In this document: positions 1 to 14,398 of the stretch, piece by piece
Numbering within the stretch: position 1 is the first letter of the stretch
How the letters are laid out: every line of letters begins with the position of its first letter
NCBI GenBank assembly: GCA_009823395.1
Contig: CM020509.1
Location: forward strand, 8,898,001-8,962,000
Reading direction: 5' to 3'
Length of the DNA stretch: 64,000 nucleotides
Source of the DNA: Thamnaconus septentrionalis
Lineage: Eukaryota; Chordata; Actinopteri; Tetraodontiformes; Monacanthidae
Position numbers and translations under genes: made by a program
The notes under the pieces: generated by a model
The model's database searches: none
Told to the model about the DNA's origin: nothing
The model's input: only the letters and a program-made list of their open reading frames with translations

Positions 1-423
1 CCTCCTCCGCTTTGCTCACACCAGCCAGCTTCACGTCCTCTTTCTCTACATCCACAAATCTCCTCTTTGGTCCTTCCTCCAGGCCTCCCGCCTGCCAGTT
101 CCGGTTAGAGAGGTCCAACGTCATTAAATATAGATTTTCCACGCAGTGAAATGGCATTAGAGCGCAGCAGGGACATCATTTAAAAGTTAACAGACAAAAA
201 AAAAAAAAAAGAAATAGTAATGCTCATTAATCAAGCGTGCCGTGGGGAAGCCTGCCTTGCTCTCAAAGTTAATTGTCAGTATTAGAGTTGAGTTGAGTGT
301 TTTGAGTATTGAAAACGCCGGCCACTTGGGTAAAGGCTTGCTGCTAATTCATTTGTACTGGATCAAATAAAAGAGCTACATCAAAAAAAAAAAAAAAAAG
401 GCAGGTGGTTGTTTGAAGAAAAA

Positions 424-722
424 AAAAATGTTAGGAATATCGAATTCGATCCCAGGTCTGGGGTCGTCCTGCATCTGTCTGTGTTCCTCATGGGTTCCTC
501 CCACAATGCAAAAACATGCATGTGAGGCAAATATGAGAACTACCTCTACATTGTCCATAGATGTGAGTGTGAATGGTTGTCTGTCATTGCTTGTCTTTTT
601 GTGGTCCGGCGAGGAACTGGCGACCTGTCCAGGGTGTGACCCTGCCTTCGTCCCATGACAGCTGGGAGAGCCTCAACCCCAAGTGCAGGAGACAGCGGTT
701 AGAGAAGGTGAATGGCTGAATA
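424..722 (+). repeat. fish tRNA-derived SINE-type repeat, copy 1
   Basis: Contains GATCCCAGG..GGGTTCCTCCCACA, AAAACATGCATGTGAGGC, GTGAATGGTTGTCTGTC, GGCGACCTGTCCAGGGTGTG, GACAGCTGGGA and GCGGTTAGAG in the standard order of a widespread teleost interspersed repeat. Other copies in this window are at 22.6-23.03, 36.07-36.23 and 37.9 kb. The small open frames here have no coding meaning. Confidence 0.8.
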
Positions 723-2580
723 TGAGGAATAAGGTTCAAAATGTTCATCAGATGATCAGATTCTCTCCATACACAGACGTGTATGTTTCTTTACCAGAAG
801 GGTTCCAACGATTTTGCCCACGTCTTTAAGCCCCAGTTACTGGAGACCAGCAACAGTTGCAGACCTGCGTGTCCACAGCCATCAGTCGTCAGCTCCACTG
901 CCACTTGTTTCCTCACCGGATGCAACTGAGTTAGTCGGCAGCGCGGGGGGGGGGGCAACACAGATCATTTCGTTGTGAAATTGGCGGTGGCGGCACCAAT
1001 GACCTCGGCGACCCCGCACGATCGCCTGGCGACTGCAAAGTGCACATTTGTGTTTAACGTCCAACAGGGTGTCCTGTGTTTTGGTAAACGCCCCCTCCTT
1101 ACAATCACACCTCAGTTCCGGATTCATTTAGGTGAACCGTGTCCTCTGGGTGTTCCTCTCCGGCTGAGATAATGCGGAGCTCATTAGTCGTCTGGCAGCA
1201 ACAAACAAATAGATTGGGTAAAGTGCCGCGGCTTTTAATTAACGACAATTCTGCCATACGCCGCGTATTAACATGAAAATTTATTCCTGCAGGGATGCAG
1301 ATTTTGAGTGCCATCCATCACGACTGTGGCTCGAGTGCACGCAGCCCGCCAAGTTAGCGTGACAGTTGCCGTGTTAGCGTTGCATGTGTGGCACTTTTTT
1401 TCCTGTTACATATTTGTAATGGAGGCTCGCAGCTGAAGGTGATAGTTGTGCTTTACAAAAACACCTTCTGTGGCTTTGAGCCGGTTTGGCAGTGGGTGGA
1501 TGTGCTACAGTGGGAGCACGGCGACGATTAGCAAACGTTCAAAACGTTGCTTTATTTGTCTTGACTGGTGCAAAGCAATTAAACAGGTCTGATGTCGTTG
1601 CCGTTGCTGGGATGTCACTTCCTATATTTGCTTGTGGGCAGAGGGAGGGCCCGAGCTTCATGTAGAACTTCGGGACAGTGGGTAGGTCACGCCGATGGCA
1701 TTCTTTCCCTGAAATTGTTTTTTTTTTTTTTTTTTTTTGTACCCAGCAGTTTGAACATTCACAGATGTCAGCTGTCTGCACAGGCTGATAAAATATTTGC
1801 CGCAGCCAAGGCTTAAATCCACTGCTTCCACGCACTGGATTTCTCTCTTTCTCCTCCCTTGTCTTCCTCTCTGGAATATTAAGCTCAGTGCACCGGCTGG
1901 GGATAGTGCGTGAATTCAAACTGAGACAGTCAAAGGCATTTTTGGGATTCCAGCACATGCATTTTCAAACATTTCAACTGCACAGGGGTAAGAAACAGGG
2001 TATTTTCAGGGGGTTGGTAGGTGAGGAAAACATAACAAAAAAACAGGGTTTAGGTTCTGTATTGACTTTTCTCTGAACCCCACTGCAGAAACAAGATGAA
2101 TCATCACACTGGCCTGCAAGTGCTTCATCAGCGCTACTTTCATCAGTGTCTGACTTTAATAAGCAAAGCAACACAGGTTTTATAATAAATTACGACAGTG
2201 CTCCGGATTTGTTTTAATAACGTTAAACAATGTTAAGCTGACAAATCACTGAGCCAAACGACTGAGAGGATGTTTAGTGTTTCCCCACTGGGTATTTAAA
2301 TTATTTTTTAGTGTTATTAAAAAGAAGAAGAAGAGCAGAGCAGCGCTGACATACAACCCACACAGGCGGCAGCGAGACGGACCGGGAGCTTCTCATCAGC
2401 AACATCATCATCATCGTTGATGCCCACAGTTCCAGTCTGATAGCGTGGCGTTCCCAGGACTTCCTTGTGTCTTGAGCAGAGGCCTCATGTAAACACTGAG
2501 CAAGTGTGAGTTTGTGTGTAATCTAGCAGCTCTGTGCAAAGTGGGCAAATTCTGTCCCAATGGATTCTGCATTGTCTGCG

Positions 2581-2624
<44 letters not shown>

Positions 2625-5600
2625 GTATGTGTTCTCACATTAATGACAATGTGAGGAACATTGTGCGTTTTCAAGCCTACCTCTAACTGTCCTCTCATAA
2701 AGACAATAAAATATCCATCCATGCAAATGAAACCATCCTCCGGTGAATACGAGGAGAAGGCGCACGCTCGTTTTGTTTTGTTTGCCATCCATACTTTTGT
2801 CTTCCCAACTCCGCTGCGCCTCGGCTGTTTTTGCGAGAGGCAGACTGGCTTTTATGGGCCACGCCGTTTCATTTGTTCAGCGTAATTTCACCGGCGATAA
2901 AAGAAAAACAGGTTGTCTCTCCTTTGTCATCTGTTGGCAAGTTTAATCCAACCCAGAGTAAATATTCCAAACCTTGATATCCACAAGATGTTCTACCTCT
3001 CCATAGACCCACAAGAAACCAACCAAACTCCAAAAAGACTTTGTGGCAAAGTGTAACTTGGACTTTTTCCTCCTTTGGGTTTTCCTCTTTTGCACCACTT
3101 TTACAGCCATTAACGTCATTCTTCTGGTCAAATAACTGCCTTATGTCTTAATGATGGAGATTGCGGCCTTTTATAACTCTCACAAGCTGTTTCTTAAATG
3201 CCACTTAGCCGCTGGAGCCTCGAGTGGGCTGGTGCTGATTTAGGAAAAAGTGGAACGGCTGAAAACCCGGCGGAGCAACAAGGAGACCCGTCCACTCCGG
3301 AGGTCAAACGCCGAGTGACTGACAGCCTGGCAGCTCCCAGGGCCGCCGTTCCCCTTTCCCGCCGTTTTCCGATTTCCGAGACGCACACCGCTCTACTTGC
3401 GCCCCTGTGGGGAATCTTTAATGAATTTTTCATAGACTGCAAAGCGCCCCGTTATTACAGGAGACGGTCATTTTCAGAGGCGTTCACTCAAACAACCAGC
3501 AAGCGGACTGTTTTTCCGGGCCGATTGTTCTGTATCCCAGTAGGTGTGCAGGGGGGGCGGGGCCAATGACGACTGTCGGGTATTGTAGCCAATTATCATC
3601 TCAGATTCAACAGAGGCGACACATTATCTTTTTGAGACACGTTGGTTGGCCTGGCAAGGAAAAAGAAAAAGCGTTGAAAGCGCTTCACGTCCCAGTGAAC
3701 ATGCTGCAATCTTTTTGCATCCACCAGTCGGTAATTTCCCCCGTGGCTGCCGGGACTTTGCTCCTGTTGGTATTGATCCCCTTTTTTTTTTCTAAACATC
3801 TTCACATCCTCCCTGCGTTATTGAGCCTGCAACCACTTCCCAGCGCTCACCGGGCAAAGGTTCTGTAGACCAGGAAATACAAAGCCTTGATATGGGAAGC
3901 GGCCGCGTCCGTCAACAACGTCACGCTGCTTTTTTTCTCGCTTTCTACTGTGCGAGACGCGTTGATCTCCCGTCGCCTTGTGAAGTTTGGGAAACGGTCA
4001 CATCATTTGTCAAGTCCCCCCCCACACACACACACACACCTCCCCCCACACACCCCCTCCCCACCTGAAAAAAAAATAGCAATTTAACACCATCTTTAAA
4101 GGTCTAGCGGGGTCCCAAAGCTCACTCATGTCTTTTTGACAGGTGTAGATAGAAAAAAGGAACAAAGAGCAGGAAGTGAAACTGGTGTTGCTGGTGAAAT
4201 TGTAGAAAGAAGTGAAAAAAAAATGAAATAAAATAAAAAAAAATGCTGATCAAACGGCAGTTAAATGCATGTTAGCTGAGTTATATTTTCTCTGGCTTTG
4301 ACTTGAAGTCACATTTTTTTGAACACACGACTCTGGGGGAGGGTGCCATAAAAGCTTTCATCGTGCGCTACCTGTAGCTGTTATGGATTTTCTATTTTCT
4401 TTCAGTTTTTTTGCAAGTTGTCGCTACGAAAAAAAAAGGATCCTAAACAAGAACAAGTCTAAGTTTTCACCTGGAGAAAAATCCCGCTCCCTCGGCTGGT
4501 GCGCTGTAACCCTTTGTTGTTTCTCCTTTGACTTCTGCCGAGATCACGGCAGCAAACAGCCCAGCGGGCGTGCACGGCCGGCCCTGGGGGCGTGCACGGC
4601 CGTCTGCGTGGAACAGAGAGTTGCAGAGCCGCCTTTAAGGCTCCGCTTGCCCTCCTGAACGCAGTTCCGTTACGGCCACGGCGGCATACACCGAGTAATT
4701 TATAGCCACGCAGAGCTCCAGCTGTTTAAAGTGACTGATGTGATTAGTCATATGCGCTACCGAGCTGGAAAAGGGGCTCCGGCGGATGAACAGTAGCAGC
4801 CGCAGCAGCAGCAGCAGCAGCAGTGAGGTGGACGGACGTGGCGAGCGGCCTCAGAAAGTGGGTCATTACACCGCTTTCAAGTAGGAGTGGGCCGACGGAA
4901 CAGGAAGGTGGGCCGCGTTCAGGACTTCCAGGCCCGCTATGAATTTTAAAATTCCAGCAACGGAAATGAGATGAGGGAGCGTTGCAATGGCCGCACGGGA
5001 TTCTTGCCAAGAGTGTGGGGAAAAAAAAAAGTGCACAAACAAGCTCCAGAAGCAAAAACCCGAGGATATCTCCACGCTCGATTATTTCTGACCGTAAAAA
5101 CCAGAAAAAGTTCTTTCGAAAAAGAACTACCTGCGTTCGGAGGTGTTTGTTTTAGATTGAATCTCTTTCCTCCATCTTTGCTGGTAGGAAGAAGAACTTT
5201 TATTAACGCTACTTTATTTCTACCGTAAACGCACGCACAAAAAAAACACAGTTTTTCCTATAAGAAACCGGGTTGAGTTTGTGGACGGATAAATGGATTT
5301 TCACGTCCATCCATCCATCCGACACCAATCCAGTTAGAGGTAAATGATTCAAGCCCATTACCATCTGAGGTTGGAGCATTTTTCACAGGGCCTCGGCTCT
5401 TAAAGACGACTTTTTAAGGAGGTTGTCGATAAACTTGCAGCGATATTGTTTTCCGGTGAGCTGCACATTAAAGGCAAAGTCCGACCTCGGATACTCTTAA
5501 CGCTGTTGGCCAATCATCTATTTATCATGTTAAATGCACTTTAGGAGTGTTTTTTTGTGATGAAATGTCATAATTCACTTTTTGGTAAATGCACTTTTCT

Positions 5601-7146
5601 TTCCCAGCGCCGGGTGCATTACACTGGCAGTCTGACAGCAGGTAACTTTATACCTTTCCTGCTACCGTGGATCATCTCCGGCACGTCGGAGACCAGGAGA
5701 TTTATTTTATTTTGTTCCGGTAAAATTCCAGTTTGACCGCATTGGTATTTTTAGGTTGGGTTTTTTTTTCCCCACATATATATGTGATTAATCAGTTCTC
5801 AGATGAAATATGTGAGAGTGGCACCGCACTTGCTCGCCTCCGAAGGTTCTGCTTTGAAAGCAAAAGGAGACGCGAACAGGATCAAGCAGCAGCAGCAGCA
5901 GCAATCCTGGCAGCACGGAGGGGCGGCGCCCGCCAGTAGCTGTTTGTTTTAACAGTGTTAATGTGCTTTACGAAGATAGCTCCATTACGCTATTGCATCT
6001 TGACACGTTGTAGCTTTATCGTTGAAAGGCTAATGACCTTAGCATTTTCCTTAACTACAGCCTTTGGCATTGGCAGCCGTAAAACATTTTAACATCAAAT
6101 TGACGCTTAAAGTAATTGCTTGGGTGAATTCCCAAAAGAACTTTAACCCGGTGCCAGCCGAGCTACAGCCCTCCATTTAATGATTCATGCGCCGCGTAGT
6201 CGGATTTTGATTTCTGTAAGGCTTCCAAATGCACATTAACGTACCACGGAAATGTCAGAGTCCAAGCGCAAGCATGCGCATGTTTTTAGCGAGATCAGAA
6301 CAAATTGTCTTGCTTTTTCACATCAGTCTTGTAAGCAGGAAGCCTTCGAGTGCTTGAGAGATGCAGTGCAGTTTGTTGAAGCCATTAATTGAACTTCCTG
6401 AGGATATAAAAGGATGCAAAATTGAGCCCTTGCCTGCATGCAGCTATTTACCTCGGCGTATAACAAAACCACAGGGAAGTCTGGAGCTAATTACAATGCA
6501 AAAATGTTTCGGTGCCTTACAAATGTGTGTATTTAGCGCTGGAGTCTGATAGTGTTCTGTCATTATACACTTAGTGCACACATGAATACAGCTTCCAGAC
6601 AAAAGTCCAGGGACGTGCTTGGAGTTTGTATTTTGGAGGAAGCCTAGGTTTTTTTTTTCTCCCTCCTGGAACACCTGGTGTGACTGCATATCTTAATGTT
6701 GAGCTTGTTTCAGTGAGTTACATTTGAAAACACCTGTTCTGCACCTGAATTGTGGGCGAGAACAGCGTCGTTTCTTTTCCCGCTACCAAGATGCACGACA
6801 CCCTCTGAGAAACTGCTATGCCGCTGGTAGTCTTTAGCCACGTTTTATCGCACTAGCTTGTCTGAGGTTAACAGAAGGAACCAATATCCTGGAATTAAAG
6901 CAGGTTAAATCATAGCGGTGGTTTTGGCTGGTGTGAACAGCTGTTTATCATCCTCAGCACTACAAATGCCGACACATTGGGGTGGCAGCTTTCAATAGAT
7001 CAGGACGCACACGGTCCGTTATGTCGGGTAAAAACAGGCCTCAAATCTGTTTCCCACAATTGGTTTTTAAGGACATACAGTAAACCAGGAGCCAATGCAG
7101 TTTTCTTAACTAAACACAAAGTCAGTTGAATATAGATATATTAGGA
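723..7146. other. no gene recognised
   Basis: Only short open frames without family resemblance. Contents: poly-T and poly-A runs, a CA-rich patch at 4021-4055, CAG runs at 4798-4823 and 5886-5903, and unique AT-balanced sequence. The two missing 5' tnmd exons were looked for (a membrane segment ending in phase 0) and not found. Confidence 0.6.
2584..2623. repeat. (TG)n microsatellite
   Basis: About 20 TG units. Confidence 0.97.
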
Positions 7147-7468
7147 CAGGGGTTCCCAAACATCTCCACGTCATGGTCCCCCAAACAGCATCAGCTTCTG
7201 GCCGAGGACCCCCTTCGCAAACCAACAGAATGCTACAAAATATAGAAAGAAACATCAACTTTTCAAATGTTTTTTCTTACTTTTATTTGCTATTCAATAA
7301 TTGTTACATTTGTTTAAAATAAGATTACTACCATCTAACCATAGGATATATTTAATAATGATGAAGCAATAATTTGATAATAACTATATTAGATTAAATT
7401 TTCTACGTCCCCCTAGTGCCTCCTGGCGGCCCTCCAGGGGGCCGAGGCCTCCACTTTGAAAACCACTG
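7147..7468. mobile_element. non-autonomous hAT-like transposon (MITE)
   Basis: The left end CAGGGGTTCCCAAAC and right end CTTTGAAAACCACTG are imperfect inverted repeats of the hAT type. Between them is AT-rich sequence with no open frame, bracketed by C-rich subterminal blocks (GTCCCCCAAAC, CGTCCCCCTAG). No clear 8-base target duplication was seen, so the copy is probably old. Confidence 0.65.
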
Positions 7469-10400
7469 TATCACAGTGTTAGATTTTAGATGCTTTTAAT
7501 ACATCAACAAAGGGTAAATGTAGGATTGCCGTTGGTGTTACAATAGGAAAACCATTAGGTGACGGACGTGTTGCTGTGATAAAACAGGGACGGCGAGCCA
7601 ACAGCATCATTTCCACAGTTGGCAACGTGTGACACCGTGTTGTATTGGGCCCGCTGTCAGCTGGTCCTCACTGAGACGGATGTCAAGCACCGCCAGTGGG
7701 CTCATTTTAACATGTACCAACTCGCTTGATGACACATTAGTGACCGACGAGTATTTTCTAAATTGAATTTTCCGTGCTGGCGAGTGCCCAGAACCAGCTG
7801 CCTGTATTCAAGCGCCCGTCGCTAAACAGCAGCCTGCGCGCAAACTGACAGCGGCAAGCGTTCTTCATTCATCCCGACTCTCAGCGAGCGGGGGAGGGGT
7901 GCTTAGGCTCACAGTGGTCGTCGGGATACTCGACGCTTTTCTAATTTGCTGACTCATGCATAATTTAACCTAAAAAGCCTAATTAAAAATTAAATTTGAC
8001 ATTAAGAGCCGTAGCACATTTCCTGTGTTTACATTGTTCGGCGTCTTGTAAATCATTGGAGCTGCTCGGTGTTATGCAACTTGGAGGCCTCATAGCACTG
8101 CTGCAAATTTTAAAAAAAAAAAGAAAATAGGAACTCTGACTGGAGACAAACGCACAGACTCAGAATATCACAGCAGTCACTTTGAAAATCATTTTTTAAA
8201 AAAAAGGTATGTATGACAACAAAATTAAAAAAATATATATAGAATTTGTAGCTTGGTGGCTACACAACCATTATGTACCACTTTGCCCTCTAGTGGACAT
8301 ATATTGCTCTGAAATAAACTATTTTTGTCCATTCTGGTGACAGTTCTTCAAAACTAGCATTGACATTGACAAGATTAGCTTTAGTTAGCTGCAGCTGTCA
8401 CATTAACACGTCGTACGTATGTGACTAATTGCTTTCCAGTAGGATGTTCTCAGCTTAAACACATGTTCCGTGTTGACATTATTTGGCGTGTTGTTAATTC
8501 TGTTCAGTTTTTTACAGCTCGCAAACTCCACGGCACCAATGTGCAAAACTAATGGCAGCTAAATCAACAAAGCGCGGAGGGAGGGCGGAATTACATCACA
8601 TATTGTCTCGATGTTCAAACAGAAATGGACGTGTTTAACGTCTACACAAAATGCTAAATGGTGTAAGCGTGAAGATCATTTCTATGCTTCTCCTTTGCAT
8701 CCCTGGTGGTGCAACAACTCAACACAAACAGTGGGAAACGATAATTGTAAATGGATGTAAACCGAGAGAGAGAACCCATCAACAAATGAGCATAGTGTCT
8801 GACAGTGCGTGTGCATATACGCACACAGTAGCGTAATTTTAATTGTCCATATTCAAAGGGAAATGAAGGGAGGATTCATTATTTGTGCTGTAGAGCTTTT
8901 TGGTATTTTTTGAAAAAGGTTGCTATCGCTGCAGCAGCTGTTTTTCAGTGAAAACTGTGGCAGAGCTTCCATTTTTACAAGAAATTCTAATAACAGCGGT
9001 ATCAGCAGCCAGAGTGCATCCAGAGTACCTGGGAGACATTAATAGATATTAGATAAGTGGCCGCCCGCGTGGAAAGACCATAGTTTTGAAAAATAAGTGT
9101 GTTGCAGACTGTCTGAAGACAATGTTAATGCAACTCGTGGCGCAGGCGGCTGATGAGCTCAGACTGGGGACGAGTGTCTCCAGGCAGCCAGATACAAAGT
9201 AATAACTGCTGCTTCTTCAGCTGCGCTGTGTTTGTTGAATTTGGAACGGATCGTTTTATTAGTACCTGTGAGGAAAACCTGATTTCAGTTTTGTCCAAAC
9301 TCAATTTGCAGTTTGGAAATTGATTGGCACTCGTGTAGGAGCTTCATTTTCGCTGGGAAACACAAGACGCCCTTCGATCCAGCGTTTGGCCGAGGCGGCT
9401 GCCGGTGCTGCGAGACAAAATTCACACTCTTCTCTCTCTTCACAGCCTCCAATCCTTTTCACTTCCGTTTAGGATGTGACTCCACACTTGACAAACATGC
9501 CTTACGTTCATCTGCAGGCTCCAGATGGCTACATTTCTGTTTTTCACCTTCCGACTCGTGCAACAACGTGCGAGCGATGCATCCGTTGGTTGCTTCGGTC
9601 TCGAGGCTGGCTGTGTGACTCAGCACTCTGTGTCTACTGGTAGTTTTGCTGTCAGTGCATCTCAACAAGCTCCTCAAAATAAAAATGAAAATAAAACAAT
9701 CTTGCCAATCCACTGCTGGTAAAAGTTTTGTTATGCGTCTGCTTGGAGCGCTTCTAGCATCTTAAGCGCTGTCACTTTCAGACAGTGGACGGCCCAAAAA
9801 AATAAATTTGTAATTGAAATGTGAACAAATTGATGGGCCCACAAGCAAGTGAACACATATTGAAAACAAGCGCCCACCCAAAAAATGACTGACAGCTCTT
9901 CGGGTACACATGGCAACTATCAAAATCAAAAAAAGACTAAATCTGAGCTGTAAATACTGCACACACGCCGAGATTTATCACTTTATTTTAGGGACAGCTC
10001 AGCAAGATCTGAGGATTAAAGTCGCCATATACAAATGAACTCATGATTCGTATTGTCAAACAGAATCTGAGTCCTGTTTACAACAGATGGTTTGACTTGG
10101 CAAAGTGAGAAAGGAACAGATGTTGCTAATAACATCAACAATTCCTCGGTTCAATTAAAGCGTAACAGCGGCTCGTCACAATTTGCCAGAACGCACAACA
10201 ATTATTCCCTTTTACTGTCAGGACAAAATTATCTTTTAAAAGGAGAAGAAGGAAATGGCTGTTAAAGGAGCCAATGCGGGACAATTTTAAAGTGGATCTG
10301 TTGTCATGAAATAGGCTTGATTGTGAATGAGCGTTTGTGGTAGCCAGTTGCATCGGGTTTTGCATTGGTTTCATTATGTTTCCTTAACGTAAGACGACAT

Positions 10401-11152
10401 TGAATCTTACACACTGGCCCTTTTCACTCTTGTGAAGACTTTGCGATTTGACCCAGATATTGAAAAATCTGAATTCTATTAAATATTAATTGCATGAGAA
10501 GATCAACAGATGATGATGACGCAATGAGTATATTCTCAAGTAATAAGAGCACAGTTTTTTCTCTCTTTTAACATTTTCCTCATGAGAAGACTCAAGTCTA
10601 TGCAAATAAATTCCTAATAGTGTGTCAGGACTTAGAACTTTTGAATTTCTAAAAAAAAAAATTAAATAAATAAATATGAGCATTTTTGGCAACTTTGCCT
10701 TCAGGAAATTACTTTTTCACACAATTAATTAGTTTTAGCTGATTAGAGTTTGCCAAGAAATGTTCGCCATGTTCAGGCGACAGGATTCTGACACGAGAGA
10801 CTCGAGTTTTAACCCTGAATCACATTCATGGCCAAAAGGTGTCATGGTGGCTTTTTATTGTGTTAATTATTCACTTTATTCACTCCTGTGTGAGGAGCTC
10901 ACACTGTGGTGTGTTTTGGTTAATTATTTATTTTCAAAAAAACTTTAACTTTCTAATTTATCAACTCCAAAAAGAGTGCTAGCAGTAGAGAAGTGTGCTT
11001 AGTTATTTCTAGACTTTTCTTTTCTGGTGGGGAAATTATGAAGTCCTCTTTGTGGAGTTCATTGGCTTGCATATAAAGATGGGCTTGACATCACTTACGT
11101 TTGCAAATGTAAACAGACATTGGTTTTACAGTCCTCTTGGGTTTATGGTAGA

Positions 11153-11290
11153 GTTGGAGCACTCAAGGTTGGTCTTGGTCTCAACACCACTTTTTAAGGG
11201 TCTCGGTCTCGTCTCGGACTCCGAGGCATTTTTACTCTGCCTTGTCTTGGTTTCGGACTGGACTGACTCAGGAGTTTTGATCTTTCCCCC
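11153..11290. repeat. dispersed repeat with GGTCTCGGTCTCGTCTCGGA core
   Basis: Low-complexity GGTCTTGGTCTC / GTCTCGGTCTCGTCTCGG sequence of a kind common in teleost interspersed repeats. Ends are not defined. Confidence 0.5.
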
Positions 11291-13064
11291 GAATTACAAC
11301 AAATTGGACAAAGCAGATATTAGGACCTACTTTTGCTGAATTTGTTTTGCTAACGATTGAGACAAGTTTGTCAAGGTGTGAATTTAGGGCTCCTCTCCAT
11401 TTTGACAGCCAGTCACTTTTAGTCTTCTTGCACCCAACTTTGGCGGTTCCTGCAGGCCAAACTATAGAATGCAAGTTTTTGAGTCTTCTGCATTGGCTCC
11501 GCCCACCTTTTTATACCGTCAGTGACACTGTTACATTGCAAAAGTGTTGGTGTTGTTGTGCACGTGCGATGGTTTCAAACTTTGAGTTTTCTGATGAAAA
11601 AGTCGAGTTTCCTTCAACTACAGCAAACCAGAGCTCGCTGCCATTGGTCCTCACATCACCGACATCCTGTAGACTGTCAGCGGACTAATAAACTGCACGA
11701 AAAACCTTGTTGCGACAAAAGGATTTCATACCAATGTTGGTTTTCCCAGAAACTTTCACACCATCAGCAAACAAAGCCCACAGCCACTGTGTCCAGACAC
11801 CGTCACGTCCGTCCCAGAACAGCGGCATCAATAGGGAGGGCTGGCAAGCTCATTATCTGAGTCTCTCAGCGCCAAGCGTCGGTGACAAATGCAAACTATA
11901 TAAAAAAAAAAAAAGACACAATCTTGAAAACAGCATATGGTCGAGTCTGGCTGATCAGTCGGGCTAGTTAGGGAAGCTGCGGCGCCGTCTACTCAGATGT
12001 GGCGCTCGCTGCTGTGAAAGAGTTCGAACTGTCCCAGTGACGTCCTGGAAAACATCCACAACTGGCTGCATCACACTTTCAACAACCTCCGGGTCTCTGC
12101 CAGGCCGTCACCGGCGGTTGTGGCCTGATGTCGGACTGCTTGTTGTTACCAGAGCAGTGATTAAAACCCGCAGTAATAACAGAACACACAGACGATTGTG
12201 CGATAAAATAGACCGCGGTTTTGTAAAAAAACAAAAAAATAATAAAATAAAAAACATCCTGACCAGCTCTGTTTTACAGTGTTATGTTCTGTGCTGGTTT
12301 TGCGCTGAAACCTTTGCTGCAGCAGAAACGCAGGCGTGTGCAACAAACATGTTAATTTGCTTTCCCACATTTTTTCCACGAAATTTATCTCAAAATCAGA
12401 ATAGATGTGATGGAAATTGGTGTTGTTTCAACCGTTAGGGTGCATTTCAGGTGAGATTCCATAATCTTCTCATCGATATAAGCGGCACCTTTTCGAGCCC
12501 ACCGCCGGTCTCTCTTTGTTTCACCGACAAGAAAAAAGAAAAAAGTGAGTGGACCTGCCGTTTGCCACCGCGTCCGTCTGAGCCTCCTGCCCGTCTCCAT
12601 CCATCACCGTCTGCCTAGGGCTCCCAGGGGGCGCCGGCACACAGTTCAGCACCCCACCCGCCCGCCCACCCACCCACCCGTCCCCACCGCCGACCCCGCC
12701 GTGAGTGACAGGCATCCGGTTCCGCCTGAGCGGAGCCTCTATCTTCTAACCCTCAAGGACAAGCATGAGGACATATTGCCATCAACTCATCGCTCTCATT
12801 CCCAGGGCGTGCAACGCCCCCCCCCCCCTTCCCATCCTCCTCCTCCACCTTCTCCACCGCAGACGCGCATTTGCACACGCACGCCACCTCTTCCCACACA
12901 GCGCCGACTCCGACCCACTCACCTGTAACAGCGTGTACGTGACCTTTGCTTAATGCCTCTGGGTGCCGCAGCGCAGCTCCTGCAAACAGCCTGCAGGGTC
13001 GGCCGTGTCTGCCGCTTCCCGTCTCTCCCTTCACCGTCTGCTCTGAGGGCTTGTTATTTCCCCG

Positions 13065-13210
13065 CTATTCTTCTTCTATCCTCTTCTATCCTCTTCTTCT
13101 AGCCTTTTCTTCTTCTTCTACTTCTATCCTCTCCTTCATTTTCTTCTTCCACTTCTACTTCTTTCCTATTCTTCTTCTACGTCCTCTTCGTCTTCCTCTT
13201 CTTCTTCCCG
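13065..13210. repeat. pyrimidine tract (TTCTTC/TATCCTC)n
   Basis: About 145 bases almost wholly C and T on the plus strand, built of TTCTTCT and TATCCTC units. Such mirror-type tracts can form triplex DNA. The overlapping hydrophobic open frame is an artefact. Confidence 0.9.
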
Positions 13211-14082
13211 GCCATCTGCGTGGAGATTGTTAAGAAGCACTCCAGGCAGAAGGCCTTGCACCGAGGAAATAAACAAGGCATTGTCATTGCCGGCGCTGCC
13301 GTCATCAGAGTTTGAATGGTTTCCTCGCCAGGAGATTCTTCATTCTTTCTTCACCTTGTCATGTACGAAAAGACCAGCTGTTGTTGTGGAGGGGATATCG
13401 GTCGCGCGGAAGGATTGCGTCTTTTTTTTTTTTCCCCTTAAGGAAAGAAAAGGAAGAAGAATAAAAGTGAGGCTGCTCGGCGTGCCGCAAGGTCGCCGAG
13501 TAACCTTTTTGTTGCCGGTCGGTGAGTGCAACCCCGCGCACAGACACAGGGAAATTGCCTACAAGGCAAAGGATTTATTGCAGGGGTTTGGCAGGGAAAT
13601 AGGGGGAATCATGCGTGCTGATTTTTTTTTTTTTTTTTTTTTTTTCATCGGGAGGGGGAAGAAAGGTAATGGAGGAGGTCAGAGCCGGGACTGCGTGGAG
13701 GGCGAGTAGAGGTGAGGAGGCGGCAGCTTGACGAGCAGGCAAGACAACAACAAGGACTGAAATGATAGTGGAGGACAGCAGAGAGGCCGGAGACAGCGGC
13801 TTCAACGCTGGGCTGAAAGTCAGAGGCGTGGCGGAGGGGAAAAAAAACTAAATGACTTGGATAACGAGGACAGCGGCACCGGCTGCTGCAAGCGACTTTG
13901 GCAGCAGTTGTTTGCGCTCGCTTCAGGTCTTTTCAGGCACGTTGGCTCTGCTTTCAAATATTAGTTTGAAAACAGGGTCGATGTGTGAATATTTGGATGG
14001 AAACAGGTTTTGCGGAATGAACTGATGAGCTGCAATCGATAGACGCGACTTTATCTCGGTTCCGCAGGGCGGCGTTCCTCAC

Positions 14083-14398
14083 TGCTGGGCAAACCTTTGT
14101 GACTGGTGGGGCCACAATGAGTTCTAAAATTTGACCAAGGGGGCAGGAGCAGGAGCAGATGGATGGGGTGTTTTCTAAAGTCAATTAAAAATGAACAAAA
14201 GTGTTGCAACAAATAAGCGTTTTTGAAGCCCCTGGTAGTTTGCGCTTTATTGAAATGACTCTTAAAACACTGAAAAGAATGGATGAAAAACAGCTATTTT
14301 ATGACTTACTTTCTATTATCATTTCTTCAAGTTTGGCGAGCCGGATTAAAAAGCGTAACGGGCTGCATATGGCCCCCGTGCTGTAGTTTGCCCACGCC
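14083..14398. mobile_element. hAT-like MITE, degenerate
   Basis: The left end TGCTGGGCAAACC and right end GTTTGCCCACGCC form imperfect inverted repeats of about 13 bases. Subterminal GGGGCCACAATGAG and GCATATGGCCCCCGTGCTGT resemble the GGCCGCATGTGGCCCG-type blocks of fish hAT derivatives. No transposase is present. Confidence 0.55.

Larger units (their letters stand above)
7469..14082. other. no gene recognised; repeats and low-complexity sequence
   Basis: Unique AT-rich sequence to about 11.1 kb, the GGTCTCG repeat, C-rich low complexity at 12.63-12.90 kb, the pyrimidine tract at 13.07-13.21 kb and a poly-T run at 13621-13645. No conserved peptide was recognised on either strand. Confidence 0.6.

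Noticed and set aside
12946..13233. Hydrophobic 95-codon open frame
   Set aside because: Comes from the TTCTTC pyrimidine tract, which translates as Phe/Leu/Ser.
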